Source of the DNA: Herbiconiux oxytropis
GTDB taxonomy: Bacteria > Actinomycetota > Actinomycetes > Actinomycetales > Microbacteriaceae
Direction: 5' to 3'
NCBI RefSeq assembly: GCF_024979315.1
Contig: NZ_JANLCK010000004.1
Location: forward strand, 124,001 to 188,000
DNA: 64,000 bases
Shown here in pieces: positions 43,594 through 52,944 of the stretch; the first letter of the stretch is position 1, and every line of letters starts with the position of its first letter. Made by a program: the position numbers and the translations under genes. A model generated the notes under the pieces. The model made no database searches, was not told the origin of the DNA, and saw only the letters and a list, made by a program, of their open reading frames with translations.

Positions 43594-46320
43594 GTGACTG
43601 TCAACGACCAGGACCCATACTCGGCCGGACATTCCGATTCGGATCCCGACGAGACCGCCGAGTGGAACGAGTCCCTCGACGCCCTCGTCGAAGCACGTGG
43701 CCACGGCCGCGCGCGGGACATCATGCTCAGCCTGCTGAAGCGGTCCAAGGAGCTGCACCTCAACGTTCCGATGGTGCCGACGACCGACTACATCAACACC
43801 ATCGCTCCGGAGAACGAGCCGGAGTTCCCGGGCGACGAGTCGCTCGAGCGCAAGTACCGCGCGTGGATCCGCTGGAACGCGGCCATGACCGTGCATCGGG
43901 CGCAGCGGCCCGGCATCGCGGTCGGCGGCCACATCTCGACCTACGCGTCGAGCGCGGCGCTCTACGAGGTGGGCTTCAACCACTTCTTCCGCGGCCAGGA
44001 CCACCCGGGCGGTGGCGACCAGATCTTCATCCAGGGCCACGCCTCCCCCGGCACCTACGCCCGCGCCTTCCTCGAGGGCCGCCTCGACACGCACCAGCTC
44101 GACGGCTTCCGCCAGGAGAAGTCGCACGCCGGCGGGGGCCTCAGCTCCTACCCGCACCCGCGCCTCATGCCGCACTTCTGGCAGTTCCCGACGGTGTCGA
44201 TGGGCCTCGGCCCGATCAACGCGATCTACCAGGCGCAGCTGGGCAAGTACATCACCAACCGCGGCATCAAGGATGCGTCGGACCAGCAGGTCTGGGCCTT
44301 CCTCGGCGACGGCGAGATGGACGAGGTGGAGAGCCGCGGACAGCTCCAGGTGGCGGCCAACGACGGCCTCGACAACCTCAACTTCGTGATCAACTGCAAC
44401 CTGCAGCGTCTCGACGGCCCGGTGCGCGGCAACGGCAAGATCGTGCAGGAGCTCGAGAGCTTCTTCCGCGGCGCCGGCTGGAACGTCATCAAGGTGGTCT
44501 GGGGGCGTGAGTGGGACGACCTGCTGGGCCGCGACACCGAGGGCGCCCTGCTGAACCTCATGAACACGGTTCCGGACGGCGACTTCCAGACCTACAAGGC
44601 CGAGTCCGGCGCCTACGTGCGCGAGAACTTCTTCGGTCGCGACCCGCGCGCGCTCGAGCTCGTCAAGGACTACACCGACGACCAGATCTGGAACCTCAAG
44701 CGAGGTGGCCACGACTACCGCAAGGTCTACGCCGCGTTCAAGGCCGCGAGCGAGCACAAAGGCCAGCCCACCGTCATCCTGGCGCACACGATCAAGGGCT
44801 ATGGCCTCGGCCCGGCCTTCGAGGGCCGCAACGCCACGCACCAGATGAAGAAGATGACGCTCGACAACCTCAAGACGTTCCGCGACCAGATGCACATCCC
44901 GGTCACGGATGCGCAGCTCGAGGAGAACCCCTACCTCCCGCCCTACTACCACCCGGGCGAGAACGACGAGGCGATCCAGTACATGCACGAGCGCCGTCGC
45001 GCGCTCGGCGGCTACCTGCCCGAGCGCCGCACGAAGCACACGGCCTTCACGATGCCGGACGACTCGAGCTACCAGACCCTGAAGAAGGGTTCCGGCACGC
45101 AGGAGATCGCCACCACGATGGCCTTCGTGCGCCTGCTGAAGGACCTCACTCGGGCGAAGGACTTCGGCAACCGCGTCGTGCCGATCATCCCGGACGAGGC
45201 GCGCACCTTCGGCATGGACGCCTTCTTCCCGTCGAACAAGATCTACAACCCCAAGGGCCAGACCTACACCTCGGTCGACCGCGAGCTGCTGCTGGCCTAC
45301 AAGGAGAGCCCCCAGGGCCAGATCATCCACGTGGGCATCAACGAGGCGGGCGCCCTCGCGGCGTTCACCGCGGTGGGCACGAGCTACTCCACCCAGGGCG
45401 AGCCGCTCATCCCGATCTACGTGTTCTACTCGATGTTCGGCTTCCAGCGCACGGGCGACGCCCTGTGGGCGGCAGGCGACCAGATGGCGCGCGGCTTCGT
45501 GATCGGCGCCACCGCCGGCCGCACCACCCTCACGGGTGAGGGCCTGCAGCACGCCGACGGCCACTCGCTGCTGCTCGCGGCCACGAACCCCGCGGTCGTG
45601 ACGTACGACCCGGCCTACGGCTACGAGCTCAACCACATCGTGCGGGCCGGTCTCGAGCGGATGTACGGGGGCGAGCACGAGGATCCGAACGTCATGTACT
45701 ACCTGACGGTCTACAACGAGCCGCACGTGCAGCCGGCCGAGCCCGACGGCCTCGACGTCGAGGGACTGCTCCGCGGCATCTACAAGCTCAAGTCGGGAGG
45801 CGACAACGGGCCCAAGGCTCAGATCCTCTCCTCCGGTGTGGCCGTGCCGTGGGCCCTCGAGGCCCAGAAGCTGCTCGCCGACGACTGGGGCGTGTCGGCC
45901 GATGTCTGGTCGGTCACGTCGTGGACCGAGCTCCGCCGTGAGGGCCTCAAGGCGGAGGAGCACAACTTCCTCCACCCGAACGACGAGAAGCGCGTGCCCT
46001 ACCTCACCACGAAGCTCCAGGATGCCGGTGGCCCGTTCGTGGCGGTCACCGATTACATGCACGCGGTGTCGGACCAGATCCGCCAGTTCGTGCCGGGAGA
46101 CTACGCCACGCTCGGTGCCGACGACTTCGGCTTCTCGGACACGCGTCCGGCTGCGCGACGCTACTTCAAGATCGACGGCCCCTCCGTGGTGGTGCGTGTT
46201 CTCGAGCAGCTCGCCGAACGCGGCGAGGTCGACCGGAACGCGCCGTCCTGGGCCATCGAGAAGTACCGTCTCTACGACGTGACAGCCGGCACCTCCGGCT
46301 CGGCGGGCGGCGAGAGCTGA
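43594..46320 (+). CDS. aceE: pyruvate dehydrogenase E1, homodimeric
   Basis: 908-aa homodimeric thiamine-diphosphate-dependent E1 that decarboxylates pyruvate and acetylates the E2 lipoyl group. The ThDP motif starts [14 protein letters not shown] (about 242-255) and ends [17 protein letters not shown] (about 262-278). The C-terminal transketolase-type domain is complete, with [20 protein letters not shown] start behind AAAGAGG. Its E2 and E3 partners are encoded at 16754 and 15269. It is followed 44 bp later by the fatty acid synthesis regulator, linking acetyl-CoA supply to lipid synthesis. Confidence 0.96.
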   Translation: MTVNDQDPYSAGHSDSDPDETAEWNESLDALVEARGHGRARDIMLSLLKRSKELHLNVPMVPTTDYINTIAPENEPEFPGDESLERKYRAWIRWNAAMTVHRAQRPGIAVGGHISTYASSAALYEVGFNHFFRGQDHPGGGDQIFIQGHASPGTYARAFLEGRLDTHQLDGFRQEKSHAGGGLSSYPHPRLMPHFWQFPTVSMGLGPINAIYQAQLGKYITNRGIKDASDQQVWAFLGDGEMDEVESRGQLQVAANDGLDNLNFVINCNLQRLDGPVRGNGKIVQELESFFRGAGWNVIKVVWGREWDDLLGRDTEGALLNLMNTVPDGDFQTYKAESGAYVRENFFGRDPRALELVKDYTDDQIWNLKRGGHDYRKVYAAFKAASEHKGQPTVILAHTIKGYGLGPAFEGRNATHQMKKMTLDNLKTFRDQMHIPVTDAQLEENPYLPPYYHPGENDEAIQYMHERRRALGGYLPERRTKHTAFTMPDDSSYQTLKKGSGTQEIATTMAFVRLLKDLTRAKDFGNRVVPIIPDEARTFGMDAFFPSNKIYNPKGQTYTSVDRELLLAYKESPQGQIIHVGINEAGALAAFTAVGTSYSTQGEPLIPIYVFYSMFGFQRTGDALWAAGDQMARGFVIGATAGRTTLTGEGLQHADGHSLLLAATNPAVVTYDPAYGYELNHIVRAGLERMYGGEHEDPNVMYYLTVYNEPHVQPAEPDGLDVEGLLRGIYKLKSGGDNGPKAQILSSGVAVPWALEAQKLLADDWGVSADVWSVTSWTELRREGLKAEEHNFLHPNDEKRVPYLTTKLQDAGGPFVAVTDYMHAVSDQIRQFVPGDYATLGADDFGFSDTRPAARRYFKIDGPSVVVRVLEQLAERGEVDRNAPSWAIEKYRLYDVTAGTSGSAGGES

Positions 46321-46364
46321 TCCGCCACCGATGAGCACACGATCGATCGCGGTCGGGAGCGCCG

Positions 46365-47597
46365 ATGGCTAAGACCAAGGCACAGACCCTGGCCTGGCTC
46401 CGCACCATCTCGGGCGAGCTCTCGACCGCGACGATCAAGAAGCTCGACGCCACGCTGCCCTGGTACGGCGACATGCCGCCCGGGCGGCGCTCGGCGGTGG
46501 GGCTCGTGGCCCAGGCGGGCATCAAGTCGTTCATCCAGTGGTACGACGACCCCACCACCACCACGTGGATCGCGGCCGACGTGTTCGGCTCCGCTCCCCG
46601 GGAGCTCCTGCGCTCGGTGAGCCTGCAGCAGACACTGCAGCTCATCCGGGTGGTCGTGGAGGTCGTGGAGGAGCGCGTGGCGGGTTCCGACCCGTCGCTC
46701 CGCGAGGCGATGCTGCTCTACTCGCGCGAGATCGCCTTCGCGGCGGCCGACGTCTACGCGAGGGCCGCCGAGGCCCGCGGGCTCTGGGACGCACGGCTCG
46801 AGGCGCTCGTGGTCGACTCCATCCTCTCCGGGGAGTACGACGACGAGCTGCCGAGCCGGATCGCCGCACTCGGCTGGCACGGCCACGGTGAGGTGAGCGT
46901 GCTCGTGGGCACGACCCCGCGCCAGCTCGACGTCGACCAACTGCGTCGCACGGCTCGTCACCTCAGCGCCGACCTCCTGATCGGCGTGCAGGGCGGGCGG
47001 CTCGTGCTCGTGATCGGTCGCGCGTACCCGGCCGACGGCGCCGCGCTCGACGGGGGCGGGCCCGAGGACGACGAACTTCCCGGCAACGCTGCGGGCCCCG
47101 ACGAGGTGCTCTCGTTCCTCGACATCGCCACCCAGCTCGAGCCCGGCTTCGGTCCGGGTTACCTCGTGCTCGGCCACGAGGTGCCGAGCCTCGTCGACGC
47201 CTCGAGGAGCGCCAAGGCGGCCCTCGCCGGCTTCGCGGTGGCGAAGGCCTGGCGGAACGCGCCCCGGCCCATGCTCGCCGACGATCTGCTGCCCGAACGA
47301 GCCCTCGCAGGCGATCCGCTCGCGCGCTCCACCCTCGTCAACCGCGTCTATCGCCCGCTGCAGGACCAGTCGCCCGAGCTCATGACGACGCTCTGGTGCT
47401 ACCTCGACAACGGCCGCTCGCTCGAGGCCACCGCACGCGAGCTCTTCGTGCACCCGAACACCGTGCGCTACCGCCTGAAGCGCGTCACCCAGGTGATCGG
47501 CTGGGATGCCACGGGCGCTCGCGAGGCGCTCATCCTGCAGTCGGCGCTCATCCTGGGCTCGATGAACGACCACGACTCCCCCACGCCGCGTCGGTGA
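46365..47597 (+). CDS. fasR: FasR-type PucR family regulator of fatty acid synthesis
   Basis: 410-aa PucR-family regulator. The middle is a GGDEF-like CdaR domain, and the C-terminal helix-turn-helix is ARELFVHPNTVRYRLKRVTQVIG (about 355-378). In Streptomyces and mycobacteria, FasR sits directly before fabD and activates the fabD-fabH-acpP-fabF operon; the same position here supports the name. GCGCCG precedes the ATG without a strong ribosome binding site. Confidence 0.9.
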   Translation: MAKTKAQTLAWLRTISGELSTATIKKLDATLPWYGDMPPGRRSAVGLVAQAGIKSFIQWYDDPTTTTWIAADVFGSAPRELLRSVSLQQTLQLIRVVVEVVEERVAGSDPSLREAMLLYSREIAFAAADVYARAAEARGLWDARLEALVVDSILSGEYDDELPSRIAALGWHGHGEVSVLVGTTPRQLDVDQLRRTARHLSADLLIGVQGGRLVLVIGRAYPADGAALDGGGPEDDELPGNAAGPDEVLSFLDIATQLEPGFGPGYLVLGHEVPSLVDASRSAKAALAGFAVAKAWRNAPRPMLADDLLPERALAGDPLARSTLVNRVYRPLQDQSPELMTTLWCYLDNGRSLEATARELFVHPNTVRYRLKRVTQVIGWDATGAREALILQSALILGSMNDHDSPTPRR

Positions 47598-47690
47598 CGC
47601 CCCGCGTGTATGCCTTTCCGACAATGTCTTTCGTGATCTGCTGTATGCGATCGACACAAGCAATCACCGAACCTTTGGGAGACTGAACTG

Positions 47691-48626
47691 ATGATCGTCG
47701 TCGTATGCCCGGGCCAGGGCTCGCAGACCCCCGGCTTTCTGGAGCCCTGGATCGCTGAGCCGTCATTCCGCGACACCCTCGAGGAACTGGGCGACGCCGC
47801 CCGGGTCGACCTCGTGCAGCACGGCACCGTGAGCGACGCCGACACGATCCGCGACACCGCAGTGGCCCAGCCGCTCATCGTGGCTGCCGGCATCCTGACC
47901 CTCGACGCCCTGTTCGACGGTCTCTCCAACACCGCCGGCCGGCGCGAGCGCGTGGGGGGCATCGCCGGTCACTCGGTGGGCGAGATCACCGCCGCCGCCG
48001 GCGCCGGCATCCTCACCAAGGGCGACGCCATGCGCATCGTCGGTGAGCGTGGCCGAGCGATGGCCGATGCGGCAGCCGTGACCTCCACCGGGATGAGCGC
48101 GGTCGTGGGCGGCGACCAGGCCGAGCTGCTCGCCCTCTTCGAGGAGGTCGGCGTCCTTCCCGCCAACTACAACGGCGGCGGACAGATCGTGGTGGCCGGC
48201 GCCCCCGACGCCCTCGCGCGTCTCGCAGAGAGCGTTCCGCGCGGCGTGCGCGTCGTGCCGCTGCAGGTGGCGGGCGCCTTCCACACCCACTTCATGGCCC
48301 CCGCCGTCGACCGCCTCGCGGCCGTCGCCGCCTCGGTGCACCCGTCCGATCCGACACTGCCGATCTGGACCAACAACGACGGATCGCGCGTCGACTCGGG
48401 CGCCCGCTTCGTCGAGCTCCTCGTGGGCCAGGTCTCCTCCCCCGTGCGCTGGGACCTCGACATGGAGGCCTTCGCCGCCGCCGGGGTCACCGGCCTCATC
48501 GAGGTCGCCCCCGCCGGCGCCCTCACCGGTCTTGCCAAGCGCGGCCTCAAGGGCGTGCCCGCCGTCGCCGTCAAGACCCCCGACGACCTCGCGGCCGCCT
48601 TCGACCTCCTCGACCAGGCCGCCTGA
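47691..48626 (+). CDS. fabD: malonyl-CoA:ACP transacylase
   Basis: 311-aa FabD, loading malonyl groups onto acyl carrier protein. It begins IVVVCPGQGSQTPGF. The nucleophile elbow is GHSVGE (Ser95), and the catalytic His lies in GAFHTHFMAPAV (about 200). Start ATG with TGGGAGA upstream. First gene of the fatty acid operon fabD-fabH-acpP-fabF; the 93-bp gap behind fasR is the likely site of FasR control. Confidence 0.95.
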   Translation: MIVVVCPGQGSQTPGFLEPWIAEPSFRDTLEELGDAARVDLVQHGTVSDADTIRDTAVAQPLIVAAGILTLDALFDGLSNTAGRRERVGGIAGHSVGEITAAAGAGILTKGDAMRIVGERGRAMADAAAVTSTGMSAVVGGDQAELLALFEEVGVLPANYNGGGQIVVAGAPDALARLAESVPRGVRVVPLQVAGAFHTHFMAPAVDRLAAVAASVHPSDPTLPIWTNNDGSRVDSGARFVELLVGQVSSPVRWDLDMEAFAAAGVTGLIEVAPAGALTGLAKRGLKGVPAVAVKTPDDLAAAFDLLDQAA

Positions 48627-48673
48627 GCGACCGCCATCTCACCCGACACACGGAAGGCCTCGCGGTAACCCCC

Positions 48674-49678
48674 ATGACGCAGCCCACCCTCAAGCAGAGC
48701 TCCGGCCCCCAGTTCACCCGCATCCACGCCATCGGCGCCGCCCGCGGCGACCTCTCGGTCGTCAACGACGACCTCGTCGGCCCGATCGACTCCTCCGACG
48801 AGTGGATCCGCCAGCGCACCGGCATCGCCGAGCGCAAACGCGCCTCACACGACGTCTTCGCCGTCGACCTCGCCGAGGCCGCCGCGAAGGAGGCCATCGA
48901 GGGCGCCGGCATCCTGCCCTCCCAGATCGGCGCCATCCTCGTCTCCACCATCAGCAACCCCGTCATCACGCCCTCGCTCGCCACGCACGTGGCCGAGCGG
49001 ATCGGCGCGCCGCTCGCGGCGGCGTACGACATCAGTGCGGCCTGCGCCGGCTACGCCTACGGCATCGGCCAGGCCGACTCGCTCATCCGGGCCGGCCTCG
49101 CCGAATACGTGCTCGTGATCGGCGCCGAGAAGCTCTCCGAGTACGTCGACCCGGCCGACCGGTCGATCTCGTTCCTCTTGGGAGACGGCGCGGGCGCCGC
49201 GGTCGTGGGCCCGAGCGAGAGCGTGGGCATCGGGCCCACCATTTGGGGCTCGGATGCGACCAAGCGCGACGAGATCTTCATGACCGGCACGAGCATCGGC
49301 TTCCGCGACCAGGAGAACGAGTGGCCGACCCTCCGACAGAACGGCCAGGCCGTGTTCCGCTGGGCTGTGTGGGAGATGGTCAAGGTCGCCAAGGAGGCCC
49401 TCGAGGCCGCCGGCGTGACCGTGGACGACCTCGCCGCCTTCATCCCGCACCAGGCCAACATGCGCATCATCGACGAGTTCGCCAAGCAGCTGAAGCTTCC
49501 GGAGACCGTCGCCATCGGCCGCGACATCGAGACCACCGGCAACACCTCCGCCGCGTCGATCCCGCTCGCCACGCACAAGCTGCTCGCCGAGAACCCCTCG
49601 CTGTCCGGAGGGCTGGCGCTGCAGATCGGCTTCGGCGCCGGTCTCGTGTTCGGCGCGCAGGTCGTCGTCCTGCCCTGA
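48674..49678 (+). CDS. fabH: beta-ketoacyl-ACP synthase III
   Basis: 334-aa FabH, starting fatty acid chains by condensing acyl-CoA with malonyl-ACP. Catalytic residues are Cys124 (ISAACAGY), His in PHQANMRII (about 258) and Asn in TGNTSAASIP (about 288). Branched starter units are common in Microbacteriaceae, but sequence does not fix starter preference. It lies 47 bp behind fabD. Confidence 0.95.
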   Translation: MTQPTLKQSSGPQFTRIHAIGAARGDLSVVNDDLVGPIDSSDEWIRQRTGIAERKRASHDVFAVDLAEAAAKEAIEGAGILPSQIGAILVSTISNPVITPSLATHVAERIGAPLAAAYDISAACAGYAYGIGQADSLIRAGLAEYVLVIGAEKLSEYVDPADRSISFLLGDGAGAAVVGPSESVGIGPTIWGSDATKRDEIFMTGTSIGFRDQENEWPTLRQNGQAVFRWAVWEMVKVAKEALEAAGVTVDDLAAFIPHQANMRIIDEFAKQLKLPETVAIGRDIETTGNTSAASIPLATHKLLAENPSLSGGLALQIGFGAGLVFGAQVVVLP

Positions 49679-49731
49679 ATCCACTGACTACACTGAATCT
49701 CGGTCAAACCCACACCTCAAGGAGAAGAACA

Positions 49732-49980
49732 ATGGCACTGTCCAACGAAGAAGTACTGGCCGGGCTGGCCGAGCTCATCAACGACGAGACCGGCATCGCG
49801 ACCGACACTGTCGAGCTGGACAAGTCCTTCACCGACGACCTCGACATCGACTCCATCTCGATGATGACCATCGTCGTGAACGCCGAGGAGAAGTTCGACG
49901 TGAAGATCCCCGACGAAGAGGTCAAGAACCTCAAGACGGTCGGCGACGCCGTCACCTTCATCGTCGCCGCCCAGGGCTGA
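49732..49980 (+). CDS. acpP: acyl carrier protein
   Basis: 82-aa acidic carrier of growing acyl chains. The phosphopantetheine attachment is Ser41 in DIDSISMM, where most ACPs have DSL, and the usual four-helix pattern is visible. AAGGAG precedes the ATG at good spacing. It lies 53 bp behind fabH; a strong hairpin follows before fabF. Confidence 0.95.
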   Translation: MALSNEEVLAGLAELINDETGIATDTVELDKSFTDDLDIDSISMMTIVVNAEEKFDVKIPDEEVKNLKTVGDAVTFIVAAQG

Positions 49981-49999
49981 CACCGCCCCACCTGCGCCT

Positions 50000-50040
50000 G
50001 GCCGGCAGGATCACGTTCTTCAGATCCGATCCTGCCGGCC
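50000..50040 (+). terminator. hairpin between acpP and fabF
   Basis: GGCCGGCAGGAT (50000-50011) pairs perfectly with ATCCTGCCGGCC (50029-50040). With no T-tract it may be a partial terminator or an mRNA-stabilising end that gives more acpP than fabF message. Confidence 0.7.
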
Positions 50041-50105
50041 TCCCGCGCCCTGCAGCACCCGCCGTTCCCGGCACCCTGGACTGACCACCCACAGAAAGTT
50101 TCACC

Positions 50106-51344
50106 ATGAGCACGAAGAAGATCGTCGTCACCGGCATCGGCACGACCTCCCCCCTCGGCGGCACCGCCCCCGAGAGCTGGAAGAACCTGCTCGCAGGCGA
50201 ATCAGGCGCCAGCACGCTCACCCAGGACTGGGTCGCGGAGCGCGAGCTGCCGGTCACCTTCGCCGCTCAGGCCCGTGTGCCCGCCTCGGAGTCGCTCGAG
50301 CGCATCGAGACCAAGCGCCTCGACCCCGGGAGCCAGTTCGCGCTCATCGCCGCCCGTGAGGCGTGGGAGGACGCCGGAGCCCCCGAGGTCGTCCCCGAGC
50401 GCTTCGGCGTCGACTGGGCCACCGGCATCGGCGGGGTGTGGACCCTGCTCGACGCCTGGGACACCCTGCGCGAGAAGGGCCCCCGCCGGGTGCTGCCCAT
50501 GACCGTGCCCATGCTCATGCCCAACGGCCCCGCTGCCGCCATCGAGATGTCTCTCGGCGCCCGGGCCGGTGCCCGCACCGTGGTCTCGGCCTGCGCCTCG
50601 AGCACCGAGTCGATCGTGAACGCCTGGGAGCACCTGCAGGCCGGCTACGCCGACATCATCGTCGCGGGAGGCTCCGAGGCCGCCATCCACCCGCTGCCGA
50701 TCGCCGCCTTCGCCTCCATGCAGGCCCTCTCCAAGCGAAACGACGACCCGGCCACGGCATCCCGCCCCTACGACCTCACCCGCGACGGCTTCGTGCTCGG
50801 CGAGGGTGCGGCCGCCCTCGTGCTCGAGACCGAGGAGCACGCCCTCGCTCGCGGCGCCACGATCTACGCCGAGCTGCTCGGTGGCGCCGTCACGAGCGAC
50901 GCGTACCACATCACGGCTCCCGACCCCGAGGGCTCGGCAGCGGCCCGTGCGATGCTCGCCGCCGTCGCGACCGCCGGCTACTCGCTCGAAGATGTGGCGC
51001 ACATCAACGCCCACGCCACCTCGACGCCCGTGGGTGACATCGCCGAGTACAAGGCCCTCCTGCAGGTCTTCGGCGACCGCCTGCACGAGATCCCGGTCTC
51101 CGCCACGAAGGCCTCCACGGGCCACCTCCTGGGTGGCGCCGGCGCCATCGAGGCCATCTTCACGGTGCTCGCCCTGCACGAGCGCACCGCTCCCCCCACC
51201 ATCAACCTCTCGGAGCAGGACCCGGAGATCCCCCTCGACGTCGTCCGCGAGCCGCGGCAGCTCCCCGAGGGTGAACTCGTGGCGATCTCGAACTCGTTCG
51301 GCTTCGGTGGGCACAACGCGGTAGTGGCATTCAAAACGGCTTAG
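50106..51344 (+). CDS. fabF: beta-ketoacyl-ACP synthase II
   Basis: 412-aa elongation condensing enzyme. The catalytic triad is Cys163 (SACASSTES), His in NAHATSTPVGD (about 302) and His in KASTGHLLGGAG (about 339). The final GFGGHNAVV motif is present. It completes the fabD-fabH-acpP-fabF operon and is followed by a large palindromic element and the convergent DUF3145 gene. Confidence 0.95.
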   Translation: MSTKKIVVTGIGTTSPLGGTAPESWKNLLAGESGASTLTQDWVAERELPVTFAAQARVPASESLERIETKRLDPGSQFALIAAREAWEDAGAPEVVPERFGVDWATGIGGVWTLLDAWDTLREKGPRRVLPMTVPMLMPNGPAAAIEMSLGARAGARTVVSACASSTESIVNAWEHLQAGYADIIVAGGSEAAIHPLPIAAFASMQALSKRNDDPATASRPYDLTRDGFVLGEGAAALVLETEEHALARGATIYAELLGGAVTSDAYHITAPDPEGSAAARAMLAAVATAGYSLEDVAHINAHATSTPVGDIAEYKALLQVFGDRLHEIPVSATKASTGHLLGGAGAIEAIFTVLALHERTAPPTINLSEQDPEIPLDVVREPRQLPEGELVAISNSFGFGGHNAVVAFKTA

Positions 51345-51389
51345 GGATCGATCCCCTGCTTGTTCGGGGGTGACATGAGCTGTGCTGGT

Positions 51390-51701
51390 GCTGCGCCGCC
51401 GCTTCTGCGGCGCAGGCGACATGCGATGCCGCCGTCGAGTGACGTCGCTGCGCGGCGCCCCTCGGCGACGGTATCGCTCTGGGTCAACGAGTAGGGCCCG
51501 CCACCTGGTCACCTCGTGAGAACGACACGGAGACGCGACGGGCCCTACTCGCCACCTGATGAGTCCCTCGGAACGAGACTGAAACGCGACGGGCCGTACT
51601 CGACGACCCAGAGCGATACCGGTGCCGGAGGACGCGGCGCAGCCACGTTCTCCGACACCGGCATCGCATGTCGCCCGCGCCGCAGGAGCGGCGGCGCGGC
51701 T
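51390..51701. repeat. 312-bp imperfect palindrome with internal 51-bp tandem repeats
   Basis: This fills most of the 355-bp gap behind fabF. The outer arms (51390-51441 and 51650-51701) are close inverted copies containing GGCGACATGCGATGCC. Further in, GGTATCGCTCTGGGTC (51470-51485) is perfectly repeated inverted at 51605-51620. CGAGTAGGGCCCG at 51488-51500 recurs inverted at 51539-51551 and 51590-51602 (last copy one mismatch). The core is two direct 51-bp repeats, 51501-51551 and 51552-51602. The symmetry centre is about 51545. No gene is credible inside it. Confidence 0.8.
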
Positions 51702-52203
51702 AACCAACCCGGTGGAGGTACACCACCGGGCTCATGTCGCTGGCGTAGCGGAAGGGCTCGAGCTCGTCGTCCCAGGCCTGGCCGAGGGCGAGGCGGAGTT
51801 CGCGGTGGAGTTCGAGGGCGTTGGTGCCGGCGAGTTCCATGGCGTTGCGGATGCGGTCCTCGGGGATGACGGTGTTGCCCGAGGAGTCGACCTGGGCGTA
51901 GTGGATGCCGAGGTCGGGCGTGTGCATCCAGCGCCCGCCGTCGTGACCCTCGCTCGGGTCCTCCGTGACCTCGTAGCGGAGGTGCTCCCAGCCGCGCAGG
52001 GCCGAGGCGATGGCGGCGCCGGTTCCGGGCGCGCCCTCCCAGAAGAAGTCGGCGCGCTGCGAACCGCGCAGCACGGGCTGCTCGATCCAGTCGAAGTTCA
52101 CTGCACGACCGATGGCGCGACCTGCGGCCCACTCGACGTGGGGGCAGAGCGCGCGAGGAGCGGAGTGGACGTAGACCACTCCGCGTGCAACGGTTGCCGC
52201 CAT
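51700..52203 (-). CDS. DUF3145 family protein
   Basis: 167-aa DUF3145 protein, a conserved actinobacterial family of unknown function typically encoded next to fabF, as here. Recognisable stretches are GVVYVHSAPRALCPHVEWA (7-25), the acidic VTEDPSEG, and LGIHYAQVDSSGNTVIPED. It is soluble. The ATG at 52203 has GGAG 7 nt upstream; two in-frame ATGs just before it are less well placed. Its stop codon touches the end of the palindromic element. Confidence 0.9.
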   Translation of the reverse strand: MAATVARGVVYVHSAPRALCPHVEWAAGRAIGRAVNFDWIEQPVLRGSQRADFFWEGAPGTGAAIASALRGWEHLRYEVTEDPSEGHDGGRWMHTPDLGIHYAQVDSSGNTVIPEDRIRNAMELAGTNALELHRELRLALGQAWDDELEPFRYASDMSPVVYLHRVG

Positions 52204-52343
52204 TTTCATCTCCATTCGTGAGGTACGTCTTCCCCAACGACCTGTGAACGGGATGGAACGGGCTGTGCAGTTGTGCTCACATCTTGCCAGAGCGGATCCG
52301 CGAATCACAACCGTGTCATCCCGCCGCGCCGGAACTCTCAGAC

Positions 52344-52362
52344 ATATACTCAGTGAATATTT
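52344..52362 (+). promoter_or_regulatory. candidate PadR operator and promoter
   Basis: ATATACTCA and TGAATATTT form an imperfect palindrome (7 of 9 positions) around one central G. It contains a TATACT -10-like hexamer (52345-52350) just upstream of the PadR gene, which suits autorepression. Confidence 0.45.
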
Positions 52363-52380
52363 CGAGGAGAGGCGGTGCGG

Positions 52381-52944
52381 ATGTCGGTGCGCTCAGGGAT
52401 CCTCGCCGTGCTCGGCGAGTCGGAGCTCTACGGACTCCAGCTGCACACCGAGCTCGAGGCACGCACCGGTCGCGTCGGCAGCATCAACGTGGGCCAGATC
52501 TACTCGACCCTCGAGCGCCTCGGCACCGCGGGCCTCGTGACGATCACGGGCAGCACCGACGACGGACTCCCCCTCTACGGGCTCACCGCCGAGGGCCGTC
52601 GAGCAGCGGATGCCTGGCTCGACGACCCGACCCTCGGCGGGGTCTCGGCGTGGGGCGACATGGTGTTCAAGGTGCTGCTGGCGTCGAGCCTCCGCGGTGC
52701 CGACGCCCGCCCCCTGCTGCAGGGCTACCGGGCCGCCTGGCGTGCTCTGCCTGCGCCCGGCGACACCGGCGCCCTCGGGGAGGCCACGGGACTCGCCCGA
52801 CAGCACCTGGCCGAGGCGGCGCTGTCGTGGCTCGACGACCTCGAGCGGATGCCCGACGGGCTCGCCGGGTTGCGGCGGCCGCTACGGAACGAGCGCCCCC
52901 GCCGGGGTCGGCGACCGTCGGCGCCGGAGCAACGAGACCGGTAG
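52381..52944 (+). CDS. PadR family transcriptional regulator
   Basis: 187-aa PadR regulator. The winged helix at about 1-80 has LAVLGESELYGLQLHTEL and GQIYSTLERLGTAGLV, and a helical C-terminal dimerisation domain follows. The Arg-rich tail (about 168-187) is encoded in DNA shared with the end of the convergent transglutaminase gene. GAGGAGAGG lies 8 nt before the ATG at 52381; a GTG at 52375 is too close. The target is unknown apart from its own promoter. Confidence 0.88.
   Translation: MSVRSGILAVLGESELYGLQLHTELEARTGRVGSINVGQIYSTLERLGTAGLVTITGSTDDGLPLYGLTAEGRRAADAWLDDPTLGGVSAWGDMVFKVLLASSLRGADARPLLQGYRAAWRALPAPGDTGALGEATGLARQHLAEAALSWLDDLERMPDGLAGLRRPLRNERPRRGRRPSAPEQRDR

Noticed and set aside
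51501-51602. Two direct 51-bp repeats considered as a CRISPR array
   Set aside because: Only two adjacent copies without distinct spacers, within a larger palindrome, and no cas genes in the window.
51484-51669. Short open frames inside the palindromic element
   Set aside because: The peptides simply reflect the repeat, with no ribosome binding site and no family resemblance.
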